Part shown: in pieces, positions 10,182-20,400 of the stretch
Numbering within the stretch: the stretch's first letter is position 1
How the letters are laid out: each line of letters opens with the position of its first letter
NCBI GenBank assembly: GCA_025935855.1
Contig: JAICUM010000002.1
Location: forward strand, 1 to 38,361
DNA from: Pirellulales bacterium
GTDB lineage: Bacteria > Planctomycetota > Planctomycetia > Pirellulales > Lacipirellulaceae
Direction: 5' to 3'
Length of the DNA: 38,361 nucleotides
Position numbers and translations under genes: made by a program
Notes under the pieces: generated by a model
Database searches by the model: none
Told to the model about the DNA's origin: nothing
What the model saw: the letters and a program-made list of their open reading frames with translations, nothing else

Positions 10182-13100
10182 CTATCCCTGCTCGAGCTCC
10201 GGGTTTGGGTTGCGAACCGCGGCCAGGTATGTGGTGCGCGGATAGGTGTTCAGCTCGGCGAGCAGCCCGTAGTCGAGCGGCGATTTTTTCCATTTCGCCA
10301 CCGTGCTCGACGCGTCGTTGATGTCGCCGAACACGATGGCTTTGGTCGGACACACGGCCTGGCAGGCGGTCAGCACTTCGCCATCGGCGATCGGCCGGCT
10401 AGCTGCGTCGGCGTTGATCTCCGCTTGGCGAATGCGCTGCACGCAGTACGTACACTTCTCCATGACGCCGCGGCTGCGAACGGTGACGTCGGGGTTGTAC
10501 TGCATCCGCCGCGTTTCATTTTTGAAGTCGGCGTACTCGAGAAAATTGAAGCGCCGCACCTTGTACGGGCAGTTATTCGAGCAGAACCGCGTGCCGACGC
10601 AGCGGTTGTAAACCATGTCGTTCAGCCCCTCGGCGCTGTGCACGGTGGCCGCGGTCGGACAAACGTATTCACACGGGGCGTGTTCGCAGTGCATGCAGGG
10701 GAGCGGCTGGAAGTGGAACTCCTCGGGCTGGTCCATGCTTCCGCTCATGTAACGATCGACGCGCAGCCAGTGCATCTCGCGGCCGGCCAGTACTTGCTCT
10801 TTGCCAACGACTGGGATGTTGTTTTCCGCCTGGCACGCCATGACGCAGGCGTTGCAGCCGACGCACGTGGTGAGGTCGATCGACATTCCCCATTTGTGCT
10901 GCGGCGGATCGTAGTGGAAGTCCTTGTAAAGCGTGATGGGTTGCTCGATTTGCACGAGCTTCCCGCCTTCTTGTTCTTCCTTATGTTCGACGGCATGACG
11001 CGGATCGTGGCGATATTCCTCAAGGGTCGCCGAGCGAATCACGCCGTGCTTCGTCTCCAAATGCCGGGCCTGGGTACATGCGAGCGGATATGCTTCCGAG
11101 CGAACCGAAACCTTCAGCCCCGGCGCAAACCACATGGCCTCTGAGCTGCGAAGTTCGTAAGCGTTGAAGCCGAGCGTTTCTTGCCACTCACCATTCGCCT
11201 TCGCGGCTGACCTTCGTCCGTGGCCGAGATAGACCGTCACCGAGTCGTCGGCGTGGCCGGGCATGATCCAGACCGGGGCCGTGACCGCGCGCTCGTCGAG
11301 TTGCAAATCCACAAGAGGCACGTCGAAGCCACCATGCTCGCCGCCGTGAGCGAAAGATTCGTAGGACAAGCCGAGTTTGCTCGCCGTCTTCGGGCTCATA
11401 AGGGCGGCGTTACCCCAGGTGAGCTTCGAGATTGGCTTAGGCAGCTCCTGCAGCCAGCCGTTCATGGCGTACCGGCCATCGTGAATCGCGGGATCGGCTT
11501 GAAAAACCAGCTCCAGGTTATTCTCGCCCGTATCGCCAGTGCCATTTTGCTGAGTGAGTTGATCCTGCCAGTCTGGTCGTAAGGCAACTTGCTTATGTTC
11601 CGCGGCCTGGCCGATGACGCCGTCGTGCAAGGCCGAGCGCCAAAATTGCTCGAAGTCGCCATCACTGCCGTTCAGATGAGTTTTTTGCCATTCCTGCTTC
11701 CAGAATGAGCGCACCAGCTGCCGACCATCGGCATCCCGCTGCCCTCGCAACAGCGCTATGAATTCACGCGCGGAGCGGCCTTCATAAAGCGGTTGGATCA
11801 ACGGCTGCCCAACGGAAGGCGTCCCATCAAATGCTCGGCCATCGCTCCACGCCTCCAGATAATGCGTCTCAGGCAAATGCCACTGGCATAATCGGGACGT
11901 TTCGTCTTTAAACAGGCTCAAGTGGAAGGTTTGCGTAACATTTTTCAGCAGCTCGGACAATCGGAGATCAGCCGGCGCCGTGTAGGCGGGGTTGCCGCCC
12001 AGAATGAACAGCGATTGAACCTTTCCCTGTTCGATGTCTCGTGCGAGATCTTGGAGCGAAGCAAGCGGATCCTCGGGTTTCGCCGCCGGGGGGACGATGT
12101 AGCGAATCGTTTGGCCGACGTTTCCAAGCGTCTCGTTGATCGCCGCCGCCAGCAGATGAACATTCTTCGGCTGCCGGGCCCCGGCAAGTACGATGGACTT
12201 GCCTCGATGTTGTTTCAGATCGCGTGCAACCGCGGCGCACCACTTTTCATGCGTGCCGTCGGTTCCGGAAACGCCTTCAACGCCGATTGCCGCCGCGATG
12301 GCCCTGGCGATGCCTTCAATTTCACTCATGCGGACGGCCAGCCGATGATCGGCCTTCGCGCCGGTGCAGCTAACCGCCGTTTCGACGGAGTACAAGCGAT
12401 TCATACTCGCCTGGCCGGCATCATTCTCACCGGTTCGAACGCGGCGGCGATCCATGAAGTCGCTCGCATAAACAAGCGCGCCAGGCCCCTCCGACAGGAA
12501 ATCCGCGTCGAGTGCAAGGACCACATCTGCCTTCGAAAAGTCATAGATTGGCGAGACGGATTCACCGAACGCCGCCTCAAGCGCAGCCATTGCGACGCCG
12601 TCGTTTACCGGTTCATATTGATGCCATTTCGCCTGCGGGAAGTCGTTCAGCAATTGTTGAATCTGGTCCGCGAGCGATGGCGAGAACACGGGTTCGGTGA
12701 GTATTCGCAATCCAGCGCCGCCGCTTTTGCGCTGTTCAGCCAACGCCAATTCGATGGCGGCCTCGGCGTCATCCCATCCACGAACATGATCTTGATGCGT
12801 CACTGTTTGCGAACGCGACGGGTCATACAGCGTAAGCACCGATGCCTGATGAAAAATACTCGTGGCGCCGCGGCTGCCGGGATGGTTGGGATTTCCTTCG
12901 ACCTTTGTCGGCCGGCCTTCGTGGCTTTCGACCAACAGGCCGACGGCCTCGCCGCCATGCACCATGGCCGTCGCGAAGAACAGCGGAATCCCCGGCGTCA
13001 CTTGTTCTGGCTGCCGGACGTAGGGAACGATCGTGCCTTCAGGCGCGGGCCTCACCGAGCAGCCGCTCACCCCGGCCAGGCCGAGCGACGCGCCCATCAG

Positions 13101-13295
13101 CGCTAGGAACTTCCGCCGGCTGAGCGCGCTGGGCCAAATATCGGCCAGGACCGGAAACTCTTGTTTCACGAGCTCCTGAAAGCTTGGTTCGCCGGCAATC
13201 TCGTCCAGCGATTGCCAATACTTGCGCGGACCTTGCACGTCAAGCTGCTGCTGCAGTCGAGACAGCGTCGGGCCAAGGTTCTTGCGGCTGTTCAT
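10182..13295 (-). CDS. actB: Alternative complex III subunit ActB (molybdopterin-oxidoreductase-like plus ferredoxin-like domain)
   Basis: Twin-arginine-like signal SRRKFLALMGASLGLAGVSGC. The C-terminal part has four Cys clusters (CVGCNACVMAC, CMHCEHAPCEYVCP, CVGTRFCSNNCP, CTYC…CQAVCP). The start at 13295 overlaps the actA stop. Confidence 0.95.
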   Translation of the reverse strand: MNSRKNLGPTLSRLQQQLDVQGPRKYWQSLDEIAGEPSFQELVKQEFPVLADIWPSALSRRKFLALMGASLGLAGVSGCSVRPAPEGTIVPYVRQPEQVTPGIPLFFATAMVHGGEAVGLLVESHEGRPTKVEGNPNHPGSRGATSIFHQASVLTLYDPSRSQTVTHQDHVRGWDDAEAAIELALAEQRKSGGAGLRILTEPVFSPSLADQIQQLLNDFPQAKWHQYEPVNDGVAMAALEAAFGESVSPIYDFSKADVVLALDADFLSEGPGALVYASDFMDRRRVRTGENDAGQASMNRLYSVETAVSCTGAKADHRLAVRMSEIEGIARAIAAAIGVEGVSGTDGTHEKWCAAVARDLKQHRGKSIVLAGARQPKNVHLLAAAINETLGNVGQTIRYIVPPAAKPEDPLASLQDLARDIEQGKVQSLFILGGNPAYTAPADLRLSELLKNVTQTFHLSLFKDETSRLCQWHLPETHYLEAWSDGRAFDGTPSVGQPLIQPLYEGRSAREFIALLRGQRDADGRQLVRSFWKQEWQKTHLNGSDGDFEQFWRSALHDGVIGQAAEHKQVALRPDWQDQLTQQNGTGDTGENNLELVFQADPAIHDGRYAMNGWLQELPKPISKLTWGNAALMSPKTASKLGLSYESFAHGGEHGGFDVPLVDLQLDERAVTAPVWIMPGHADDSVTVYLGHGRRSAAKANGEWQETLGFNAYELRSSEAMWFAPGLKVSVRSEAYPLACTQARHLETKHGVIRSATLEEYRHDPRHAVEHKEEQEGGKLVQIEQPITLYKDFHYDPPQHKWGMSIDLTTCVGCNACVMACQAENNIPVVGKEQVLAGREMHWLRVDRYMSGSMDQPEEFHFQPLPCMHCEHAPCEYVCPTAATVHSAEGLNDMVYNRCVGTRFCSNNCPYKVRRFNFLEYADFKNETRRMQYNPDVTVRSRGVMEKCTYCVQRIRQAEINADAASRPIADGEVLTACQAVCPTKAIVFGDINDASSTVAKWKKSPLDYGLLAELNTYPRTTYLAAVRNPNPELEQG

Positions 13296-13951
13296 CGATG
13301 ACACACGCTGCAACTGGTCAAGTCATGGGCGTCGCGAATGTGGTAGTCGTCCATCAATTTCGCGCCCAGCGACCGTTGATCCGCCGGCTTCTGATATTTC
13401 ATGTCGAACACGAACTCGCGGGGCCTGATCTCGTTCTCCGGATGGCGATGGCAATCCAAACACCACGTCATCAGCAGGCTCGGTTGTTGATAGGTGAACG
13501 GCATTTCGTCGATTCGCCCATGACACGAGGAACAACCGATGCCTTTTTGCACGTGAATGCTGTGGTCGAAATACGCGAATCCTGGAATGTTGTAGACGCG
13601 TTTCCAACGAATCGGCGTGTTCGTACGATAGCTCTCGCGCACCGGCTGGAGCATCTCGCTGCCCACCCACATTTGCGAATGGCAGTTCATGCACGTTTTA
13701 GTCGGCGGAATGCCAGCAAACGAGGATGACTCCACGGAGGTATGGCAGTAGCGGCAATCGATTCCCAGAACTCCCACGTGATGCTGATGGCTAAACGGGA
13801 TCGGCTGCACCGGAGGCATGCCGGCGCTCGTGCCGTAGGACGAGCCGGTGTAGGTCATTGCAATCCAGCAAACTAGAACAAGGCATAGAAGCGCTCCGAC
13901 GATAGTTCCCTTGGAACCGACGTTCGTCCATCGCCGAAACGGCTGCGGCAT
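13292..13951 (-). CDS. actA: Alternative complex III subunit ActA, pentahaem cytochrome c
   Basis: Five CXXCH motifs (CRYCH, CMNCH, CSSCH, CLDCH, CSVCH) and an N-terminal TM anchor. Confidence 0.95.
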   Translation of the reverse strand: MPQPFRRWTNVGSKGTIVGALLCLVLVCWIAMTYTGSSYGTSAGMPPVQPIPFSHQHHVGVLGIDCRYCHTSVESSSFAGIPPTKTCMNCHSQMWVGSEMLQPVRESYRTNTPIRWKRVYNIPGFAYFDHSIHVQKGIGCSSCHGRIDEMPFTYQQPSLLMTWCLDCHRHPENEIRPREFVFDMKYQKPADQRSLGAKLMDDYHIRDAHDLTSCSVCHR

Positions 13952-13969
13952 GGTTTGAAAGGGATAGGT

Positions 13970-14443
13970 CTAACACGTAGTTAATGAACGCGCCGTAGCG
14001 CCAACCAACCTCTCGGCACGCACATCGGCCAATGACGTCGAGCCAAGGCGCCAGCGACGCCTCGGTTGATTGATCATGCCTTCCCAGCGGGCTCCTGCGG
14101 GCGGGGCCGGCGGCGCGACAAACGGCCGGCGTGACGTCGGCTGCAGTACAGGAAACACGGACCGCGGAGTAAAGTAACCGTCCGTCGCCGCGTTCATCGC
14201 CGTTATGGCTCCCAGATCAAAGCCGCCTAAGAGCAATCCCGCGACGCACAATCTGACGCTTTGTGACCAGCCGATCAACGCACCAAACAGGCCCAGAAGA
14301 GCTGCCAGAATGGCGCACCCGGCAACTGGAATCGCAATCACTGGCAAGAAGAACGTTGCGAGCGAAATCGCCGCGAGCACGACGGACGACAAGCCGAGTG
14401 AGATCGGCGGCAGTTGTTCGTGAAACGCACGCTCTATGTGCAC
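13970..14443 (-). CDS. Small membrane protein between coxIV and actA (uncharacterised)
   Basis: Open frame of 180 codons to 14512. The first part overlaps coxIV, so a GTG at 14443 is a plausible start. Several hydrophobic segments (ISLGLSSVVLAAISLATFFLPVIAIPVAGCAILAALLGLFGALIGW…). Confidence 0.6.
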   Translation of the reverse strand: MHIERAFHEQLPPISLGLSSVVLAAISLATFFLPVIAIPVAGCAILAALLGLFGALIGWSQSVRLCVAGLLLGGFDLGAITAMNAATDGYFTPRSVFPVLQPTSRRPFVAPPAPPAGARWEGMINQPRRRWRLGSTSLADVRAERLVGATARSLTTC

Positions 14444-14471
14444 TACGGCAATCCTTTTCGAGAGCTTTTGC

Positions 14472-14780
14472 TCAATGTCCTGGGGTGAAGGGCGCTGCGC
14501 CGCGCATGGCATAGTCGGTGAACGTCAGGGCCATGAACACGACGGCCATCCAGAAGACTGTTGTCAGCAACACCGCCCACAGCGTTCGTGAGGCGTGAAT
14601 GACGTGCATAAAAAACAGGGCCACGAGCGACGCCTTGCAAATCGCAATGATGAGTCCAATGGTCAAATGCCAGCTTGTTTTCAGCTCCAGAAAAGAGACG
14701 CCGACGGTGACGATCGTCAAGACGACGAGGGCGGCCAGGACGGCGAGGTACGAGCGCGGTGAGATGGTTTCGGCGGCCAT
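14472..14780 (-). CDS. Cytochrome c oxidase subunit IV (prokaryotic, caa3-type)
   Basis: 102-aa, three-TM protein (LAVLAALVVLTIVTVGVSFLELKTSWHLTIGLIIAICKASLVALFFMHVIHASRTLW). Confidence 0.88.
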   Translation of the reverse strand: MAAETISPRSYLAVLAALVVLTIVTVGVSFLELKTSWHLTIGLIIAICKASLVALFFMHVIHASRTLWAVLLTTVFWMAVVFMALTFTDYAMRGAAPFTPGH

Positions 14781-15106
14781 TGCGCTCCCGGCAATGTTCT
14801 TTCAGGTACTGGCGGCCTGAACGTCGTGCCGCCCGATCTTGGCAGGAGGCTGAGCAACCGGTGTGCCTTTACCGCGGTCCGGACATGACATTTCGTCCAG
14901 CAGTCATCCGTGCACGCCAGTCGTGCAGACACGCTTTTCTTGTGCAGCGAAAGGCCATTCAGGCAACTTGTAAGCCCTGTTACAGATTCCTCGCGACCGC
15001 ATCTGCGAAAATGTGACGCGGCATTTCCGACCGCCATTGGTTCGGACAAGGCCGCCCGCAGCCGGTTTGCGAAGCACCACAACTGACTGCACGCCGTCCG
15101 GTATTA

Positions 15107-15122
15107 CTGACTTTTCGGTCAG
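15107..15122. promoter_or_regulatory. Small inverted repeat (CTGAC-TTTTCG-GTCAG) in the divergent intergenic region
   Basis: Perfect 5-bp arms about 70 bp upstream of the ASRT-like ORF. Possible operator, weak. Confidence 0.25.
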
Positions 15123-15192
15123 CTTTAGATGGGGGAACGGATGTTGCCGCGTCTTGAGTTTCTAAAAAACCGCAGCACTCTCGCATCGAGCC

Positions 15193-15570
15193 ATGGAACG
15201 CGACACATACGGCCATTGCCGCTGGATCATTCCCGAAGGATATATCCCTCCCAGGAGTCATGGGCCGGCGCCGCAATTGATCAGCCACGAAGCGTTCTGC
15301 GTCCTGAACGCCACTGAAAACAACGCAGACGTCCGCGTCACCATTTTCTTTGAGGACCGCGAGCCTGCTGGTCCCTACCAGCTCGAAGTGCCGGCGCGGC
15401 GCACGCGCCATTTTCGCTTTAACGAGTTGTCCGATCCGGAAGCGATTCCCCTGGGAACGAATTATTCGTCGGTGATCGAATCGTCCGTACCCGTGGTCGT
15501 GCAGCACACCCGTTTGGACTCCCGTCAATCAGAAAATGCTCTCATGACGACGATCGCCTACCCCGGATGA
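15193..15570 (+). CDS. Sensory rhodopsin transducer (ASRT)-family protein
   Basis: 125 aa. The pattern EGYIPP…GPAPQLISHEAFCVLNATENNADVRVTIFFEDREPAGPYQLEVPARRTRHFRFNELSDPEAIPLGT…SVIESSVPVVVQHTRLDSRQSENALMTTIAYPG matches the Anabaena ASRT consensus almost end to end. Confidence 0.92.
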   Translation: MERDTYGHCRWIIPEGYIPPRSHGPAPQLISHEAFCVLNATENNADVRVTIFFEDREPAGPYQLEVPARRTRHFRFNELSDPEAIPLGTNYSSVIESSVPVVVQHTRLDSRQSENALMTTIAYPG

Positions 15571-15621
15571 ACGAAACCAATCGTTGGAAGCCCTGAAATC
15601 AACACGTAAGGAAGCTTCGAT

Positions 15622-17406
15622 ATGAGCCAGACCGTTAGCGATTTCATTCTAGAACGACTTTCGGAATGGGACATCAAGCGCATCTATGGTTATCCAGGCG
15701 ATGGCATTAACGGCCTGATGGGCGCCATGGACCGAGCCAACGGCCGCTTTGAATTCGTTCGCGTCAGCCATGAGGAGATGGGCGCCTTCATGGCATGCGC
15801 CCATGCGAAGTTCACCGGCGACGTCGGCGTGTGCATGGCTACCTCCGGGCCGGGCGCCATTCATCTGCTCAATGGCCTGTACGACGCCAAGATGGATCAT
15901 CAGCCCGTGGTCGCCATCGTCGGCCAGCAAACTCGAAAGGCGCTGGGCGGCAGCTACCAACAGGAAGTGGATCTCATCTCGCTCTATAAAGACGTGGCCG
16001 GTTCCTACGTGCACATGATCAGCGATCCAGCCGCGGCGCGGCATATCGTCGATCGGGCAATTCGCATTGCCATCGCCGAGCGGACCGTCACCTGCATCAT
16101 CGTTCCCAAAGACGTCCAGGAACTCGATGCCGTTGAGCAGCCGCCGCGCCAGCACGGCACCGTTCACTCGGGGACAGGCTATTCGGCGCCGCGAATCGTG
16201 CCGCAGCCGGATGATTTGCGGAGAGCGGCCAATGTGCTCAACGAAGGGGAGCGCGTCGCGATGCTCATCGGCGCCGGCGCTCTGCGCGCTGCGGAAGAGG
16301 TGCAGCGGGTGGCCGAACTGCTCGGCGCCGGCGTGGCCAAAGCCTTGTTGGGCAAGGCGGCGCTGCCCGACGACCTGCCTTATGTGACCGGCGCCATCGG
16401 CCTGCTCGGCACGAAGCCGAGCTGGAACCTAATGGCCAACTGCGACACGTTGCTGATGGTCGGTTCCGGCTTCCCGTACTCGGAATTCCTCCCTCAGGAA
16501 GGGCAAGCTCGCGCCGTTCAGATCGACATCGATGCCAAAATGCTCGGCATTCGCTATCCGATGGAAGTCAATCTGCATGGCGACAGCAAGGAAACGCTGC
16601 AAGCGCTGATTCCGCTGTTGGAACGCAAAGAAGATCGCTCGTGGCGACATGACATTGAGAATGACCTTCACGAGTGGTGGGAAGTGCTCGAAGCGCGCGC
16701 GATGGATACAGCGCACCCGATCAATCCGCAGCGGATTTTCTGGGAGCTGTCGCCGCGGCTGCCGGAACGCAGCATCATTACTTCGGATTCGGGGTCTTCC
16801 GCGAACTGGTTTGCCCGCGACCTCAAGATTCGCCGCGGCATGATGTCATCGCTTTCCGGCAACCTGGCCACCATGTGCCCGGGTGTGCCGTATGCCATTG
16901 CGGCGAAGTTTGCCTATCCAGATCGCCCGGTGATTGCCGCGGTCGGCGACGGCGCCATGCAGATGTTAGGCAACAACGGTCTGGTCACGATCTCTCGCTA
17001 CTGGCGGCAATGGAAGGACCCGCGACTAATCATTCTCGTGCTGAACAACGGCGACTTGAACCAAGTCACTTGGGAGATGCGCGCCATGTCGGGAAACCCC
17101 AAGTACGAGGCCTCACAATTTGTCCCGGATTTCCCCTACGCCGGTCTGGCGGAAATGCTTCACCTGCGCGGCATTCGGGTGAATAAACCGGAAGAAATTG
17201 GTCCCGCATGGGACCGAGCCCTTTCGGCTGATTGCCCCGTCATTTTTGAAGCGATCACTGATCCTGAAGTTCCGACGTTGCCGCCGCACATTACGTTTGA
17301 GCAGGCGAAGAACTTCATGTGGTCGATGGTGAAGGGCGACCCGGCGCGCGGCAGCATGTTTGTCGGTTCAATGAAGCAAGCGTGGGACAGCCTGGTGCAT
17401 CAGTAG
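15622..17406 (+). CDS. Thiamine-pyrophosphate-dependent enzyme (pyruvate oxidase / acetolactate synthase-like)
   Basis: YGYPGDGINGLMGA, VSHEEMGAFMACAHAKFTGDVGVCMATSGPGAIHLLNGLYDAKMDHQPVVAIVGQQ, and a TPP-binding GDGAMQMLGNNGLVTISRY…LNNGDLNQVTWE. Confidence 0.93.
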   Translation: MSQTVSDFILERLSEWDIKRIYGYPGDGINGLMGAMDRANGRFEFVRVSHEEMGAFMACAHAKFTGDVGVCMATSGPGAIHLLNGLYDAKMDHQPVVAIVGQQTRKALGGSYQQEVDLISLYKDVAGSYVHMISDPAAARHIVDRAIRIAIAERTVTCIIVPKDVQELDAVEQPPRQHGTVHSGTGYSAPRIVPQPDDLRRAANVLNEGERVAMLIGAGALRAAEEVQRVAELLGAGVAKALLGKAALPDDLPYVTGAIGLLGTKPSWNLMANCDTLLMVGSGFPYSEFLPQEGQARAVQIDIDAKMLGIRYPMEVNLHGDSKETLQALIPLLERKEDRSWRHDIENDLHEWWEVLEARAMDTAHPINPQRIFWELSPRLPERSIITSDSGSSANWFARDLKIRRGMMSSLSGNLATMCPGVPYAIAAKFAYPDRPVIAAVGDGAMQMLGNNGLVTISRYWRQWKDPRLIILVLNNGDLNQVTWEMRAMSGNPKYEASQFVPDFPYAGLAEMLHLRGIRVNKPEEIGPAWDRALSADCPVIFEAITDPEVPTLPPHITFEQAKNFMWSMVKGDPARGSMFVGSMKQAWDSLVHQ

Positions 17407-17462
17407 CCGGGCGCTAATAGGAGACCACGCCGTTCAAAATCAGTCAAAGGAATACCAGCCCA

Positions 17463-20400
17463 ATGTCGACCGCACTGGAACGGCCACTGCCGATTGTCGA
17501 TTTTCCCGGCGCCACTCGCCCTGAGCTTGTCCAAGCCGAACCCGATTACGTTCCCGAACTCGAGCGGGCGCTCAGCCGGACCATCGAAGGGGAAGTTCGG
17601 TTTGATACGGCCAGCCGGGGCGCCTACTCGACCGATTCTTCCAATTACCGGCAGATTCCAATCGGCGTCGTTGTGCCCAAATCGGTTGACGACGTAGTCG
17701 CGGCCGTTGCCGTTTGCCGACGTTTTGGCGCCCCGATTACGTCTCGCGGAGGCGGCACCAGCCTCGCCGGTCAGTGCTGTAACGTGGCGATCATCATCGA
17801 TTGGTCGAAATATCTTCGGAATGTCCTGAGCATTGACCCGTCGAGCCGGACGGCGCGCGTCCAACCTGGTTGCGTTTTGGACAATCTCCGCCAGGAAGCG
17901 CAGGATAAATATAGTCTCACGTTCGGGCCAGACCCCGCGACGCACAGCCATAACACGCTCGGTGGGATGATTGGCAACAACTCATGCGGTATCCACTCGG
18001 TGATGGCGCAACTGTATGGACCGGGCCCGCGCACGCAGCACAGCGTCGATTCGCTGGAAATTTTGACCTATGACGGCGAGCGGATGCGGGTCGGTCCCAC
18101 TTCGGAGGAACAGTTACAGCGCATCATCACGCAAGGGGGCCGCCGAGGCGACATTTATCGGCGGCTTCGCGACCTGCGAGACCGCTATGAGCCATTGATT
18201 CGCGAACGCTTTCCGGAAATCCCCCGCCGAGTTTCCGGATACGGGCTGGACTGCCTGCTTCCGGAAAATGGTTTTAACGTGGCGCACGCGCTCGTCGGAA
18301 CTGAAGGCACGTGCGTCACCATTTTGGAAGCAACGCTCAAACTGATCGACGAACAACCAGAGCGCGCGCTCCTGGTGCTGGGATATCCAGACGTCTTCGA
18401 GGCCGCCGATCACGTCACCGAGATCATGAAGCATCGTCCCATCGGCCTGGAAGGCATGGACGATGTGCTTGTCAAGCAAATGAGGCGTAAAGGGCTGCAT
18501 CCCCACGACGCTGATTTGCTGCCATCGGGTAATGGCTGGCTCTTAGTGGAATTCGGCGGCGCCAGCCGGGAGGAAGCTCGTGACAAGGCGAACGCGGCCA
18601 TGGAGGCGATTCGCGGACAAGCTTCGCCGCCCAGCATGAAGCTGCTCGATAACCGGTGGCAGGAGCAGAAGCTGTGGGAAGTCCGCGAGTCGGGGCTCGG
18701 CGCCACGGCGCATGTGCCGGGAATTCCCAGCTCCGGCCCTGGCTGGGAGGATTCGGCCGTTGCGCCCGAGTATGTTGGCAAATACTTGCGGGAGTTCCGC
18801 AGTTTGCTGAATCGGTATCACTATCAATGCGCACTTTACGGTCACTTTGGACAGGGCTGTGTGCACTGCCGCATCAGTTTCGATCTGAAATCGCGCGAAG
18901 GCGTCGCCACATTTAATCATTTTCTTGAGGACGCCTCCGATCTGGTGCTGAAGTACGGCGGCTCGCTCTCGGGCGAGCACGGCGACGGGCAAGCTCGCGC
19001 CACGCTGCTTCCAAAAATGTACGGGCCTGAGTTGGTGGACGCGTTTCGCGAATTCAAGACTATCTGGGATCCAACCTGGAAGATGAACCCCGGCAAGGTG
19101 GTCGATCCCTATCCGCCTGACGCCAATCTCCGTGTAGGACCGGCCAACTACCATCCCGCGCTGACGGATGTCTATTTTAGTTACCCGCGCGACGACGGAT
19201 CTTTCACAAACGCGGCGAACCGGTGCGTCGGCGTCGGCAAGTGCCGGCGAAACAGCGGCGGCACGATGTGCCCCAGCTACATGGTCACGCACGAGGAAAT
19301 CCACTCGACGCGCGGCCGATCAAGGCTGCTGTTTGAGATGCTTGAAGGTGACGTGGTCACCAACGGCTGGCGAGACGACGCAGTGCATGAAGCGCTCGAT
19401 CTCTGCCTGGCCTGCAAGGGTTGCAAGAATGAATGTCCGGTCAACGTGGACATGGCAACCTACAAAGCTGAATTTCTATCCCATTACTACGACCGCCGGC
19501 TGCGACCGCGAGCGGCGTATGCCATGGGCTGGATTTACTGGTGGGCGCGGCTGGCTTCTCACGCACCGCGCCTCGCGAATTTCTTTTCGCAAAACTGGCC
19601 GTTTTCGTCGATCGCAAAACTCGTCGCCGGCATTTCTCCGCAGCGGCGATTGCCGCCCTTCGCGACGGAGACCTTTGTTCATTGGTTCAAGCATCGGCAC
19701 TTGCCGAAGCTCGCGAAACAGTCAAGCCAAAGCAGGCGCGATTCGACCGAGCCGATTACGCACGGCGACGTCCCGGACTTCCAGTCAGACACTTATAGCA
19801 ACGAGGATGAGCCGCGCATTCTGAATCCCTTTGCGAAGCGCAGCCGGACCGCCTGCCGCCGCGTCATGCTCTGGCCAGACACCTTCACCAATTATCTGAA
19901 ACCAGAAGCCGGCAAAGCAGCCGTGCATGTTCTGGAGGACGCCGGATTTGAGGTCGTCATTCCGCCACGGCCGCTGTGCTGCGGCAGGCCGCTCTACGAC
20001 TTCGGCATGCTCGACGCCGCGAAGCGGCTTTGGGAGCAGATCATCGAGGTGCTCAAGGACGAAATCTACGCCGGCACGCCGCTGGTGGGCCTGGAGCCCT
20101 CGTGCGTGGCCGCCTTCCGCGATGAGTTGGTTAACCTCTTTCCGGGCGACGGTCCTGCGAAGCGTCTTAGCCGTCAAACGTATTTGCTCAGCGAGTTCCT
20201 CGAGCAGGAAGGCTATCAACCGCCGCGCATCGAGCGAAAGGCCGTCGTTCATGGCCATTGCCATCACAAGGCCATCATGCACATGGACGCCGAAGTTTCG
20301 CTCTTGAAGAAAATGGGGCTCGATTACGAGGTTCTCGATTCCGGCTGTTGCGGCATGGCGGGCTCCTTCGGCTTCGAGAAAGATAAGTACGACGTTTCGG

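Noticed and set aside
10095-11144. 349-aa plus-strand ORF antisense to actB
   Set aside because: The opposite strand carries an unambiguous ActB Fe-S domain. The antisense translation has no recognisable motifs, and long antisense ORFs are expected in GC-rich coding DNA.
11922-13106. 394-aa plus-strand ORF antisense to actB
   Set aside because: Shadow ORF: Arg/Ala/Gly-rich composition, no motifs, fully contained in actB.
14980-15528. 182-aa minus-strand ORF opposite the ASRT-like gene
   Set aside because: The plus-strand ORF matches ASRT almost residue by residue. The minus-strand translation has no family signal.
18543-19304. 253-aa minus-strand ORF inside the FAD/Fe-S oxidase gene
   Set aside because: Shadow of a well-supported CDS with no recognisable domain.
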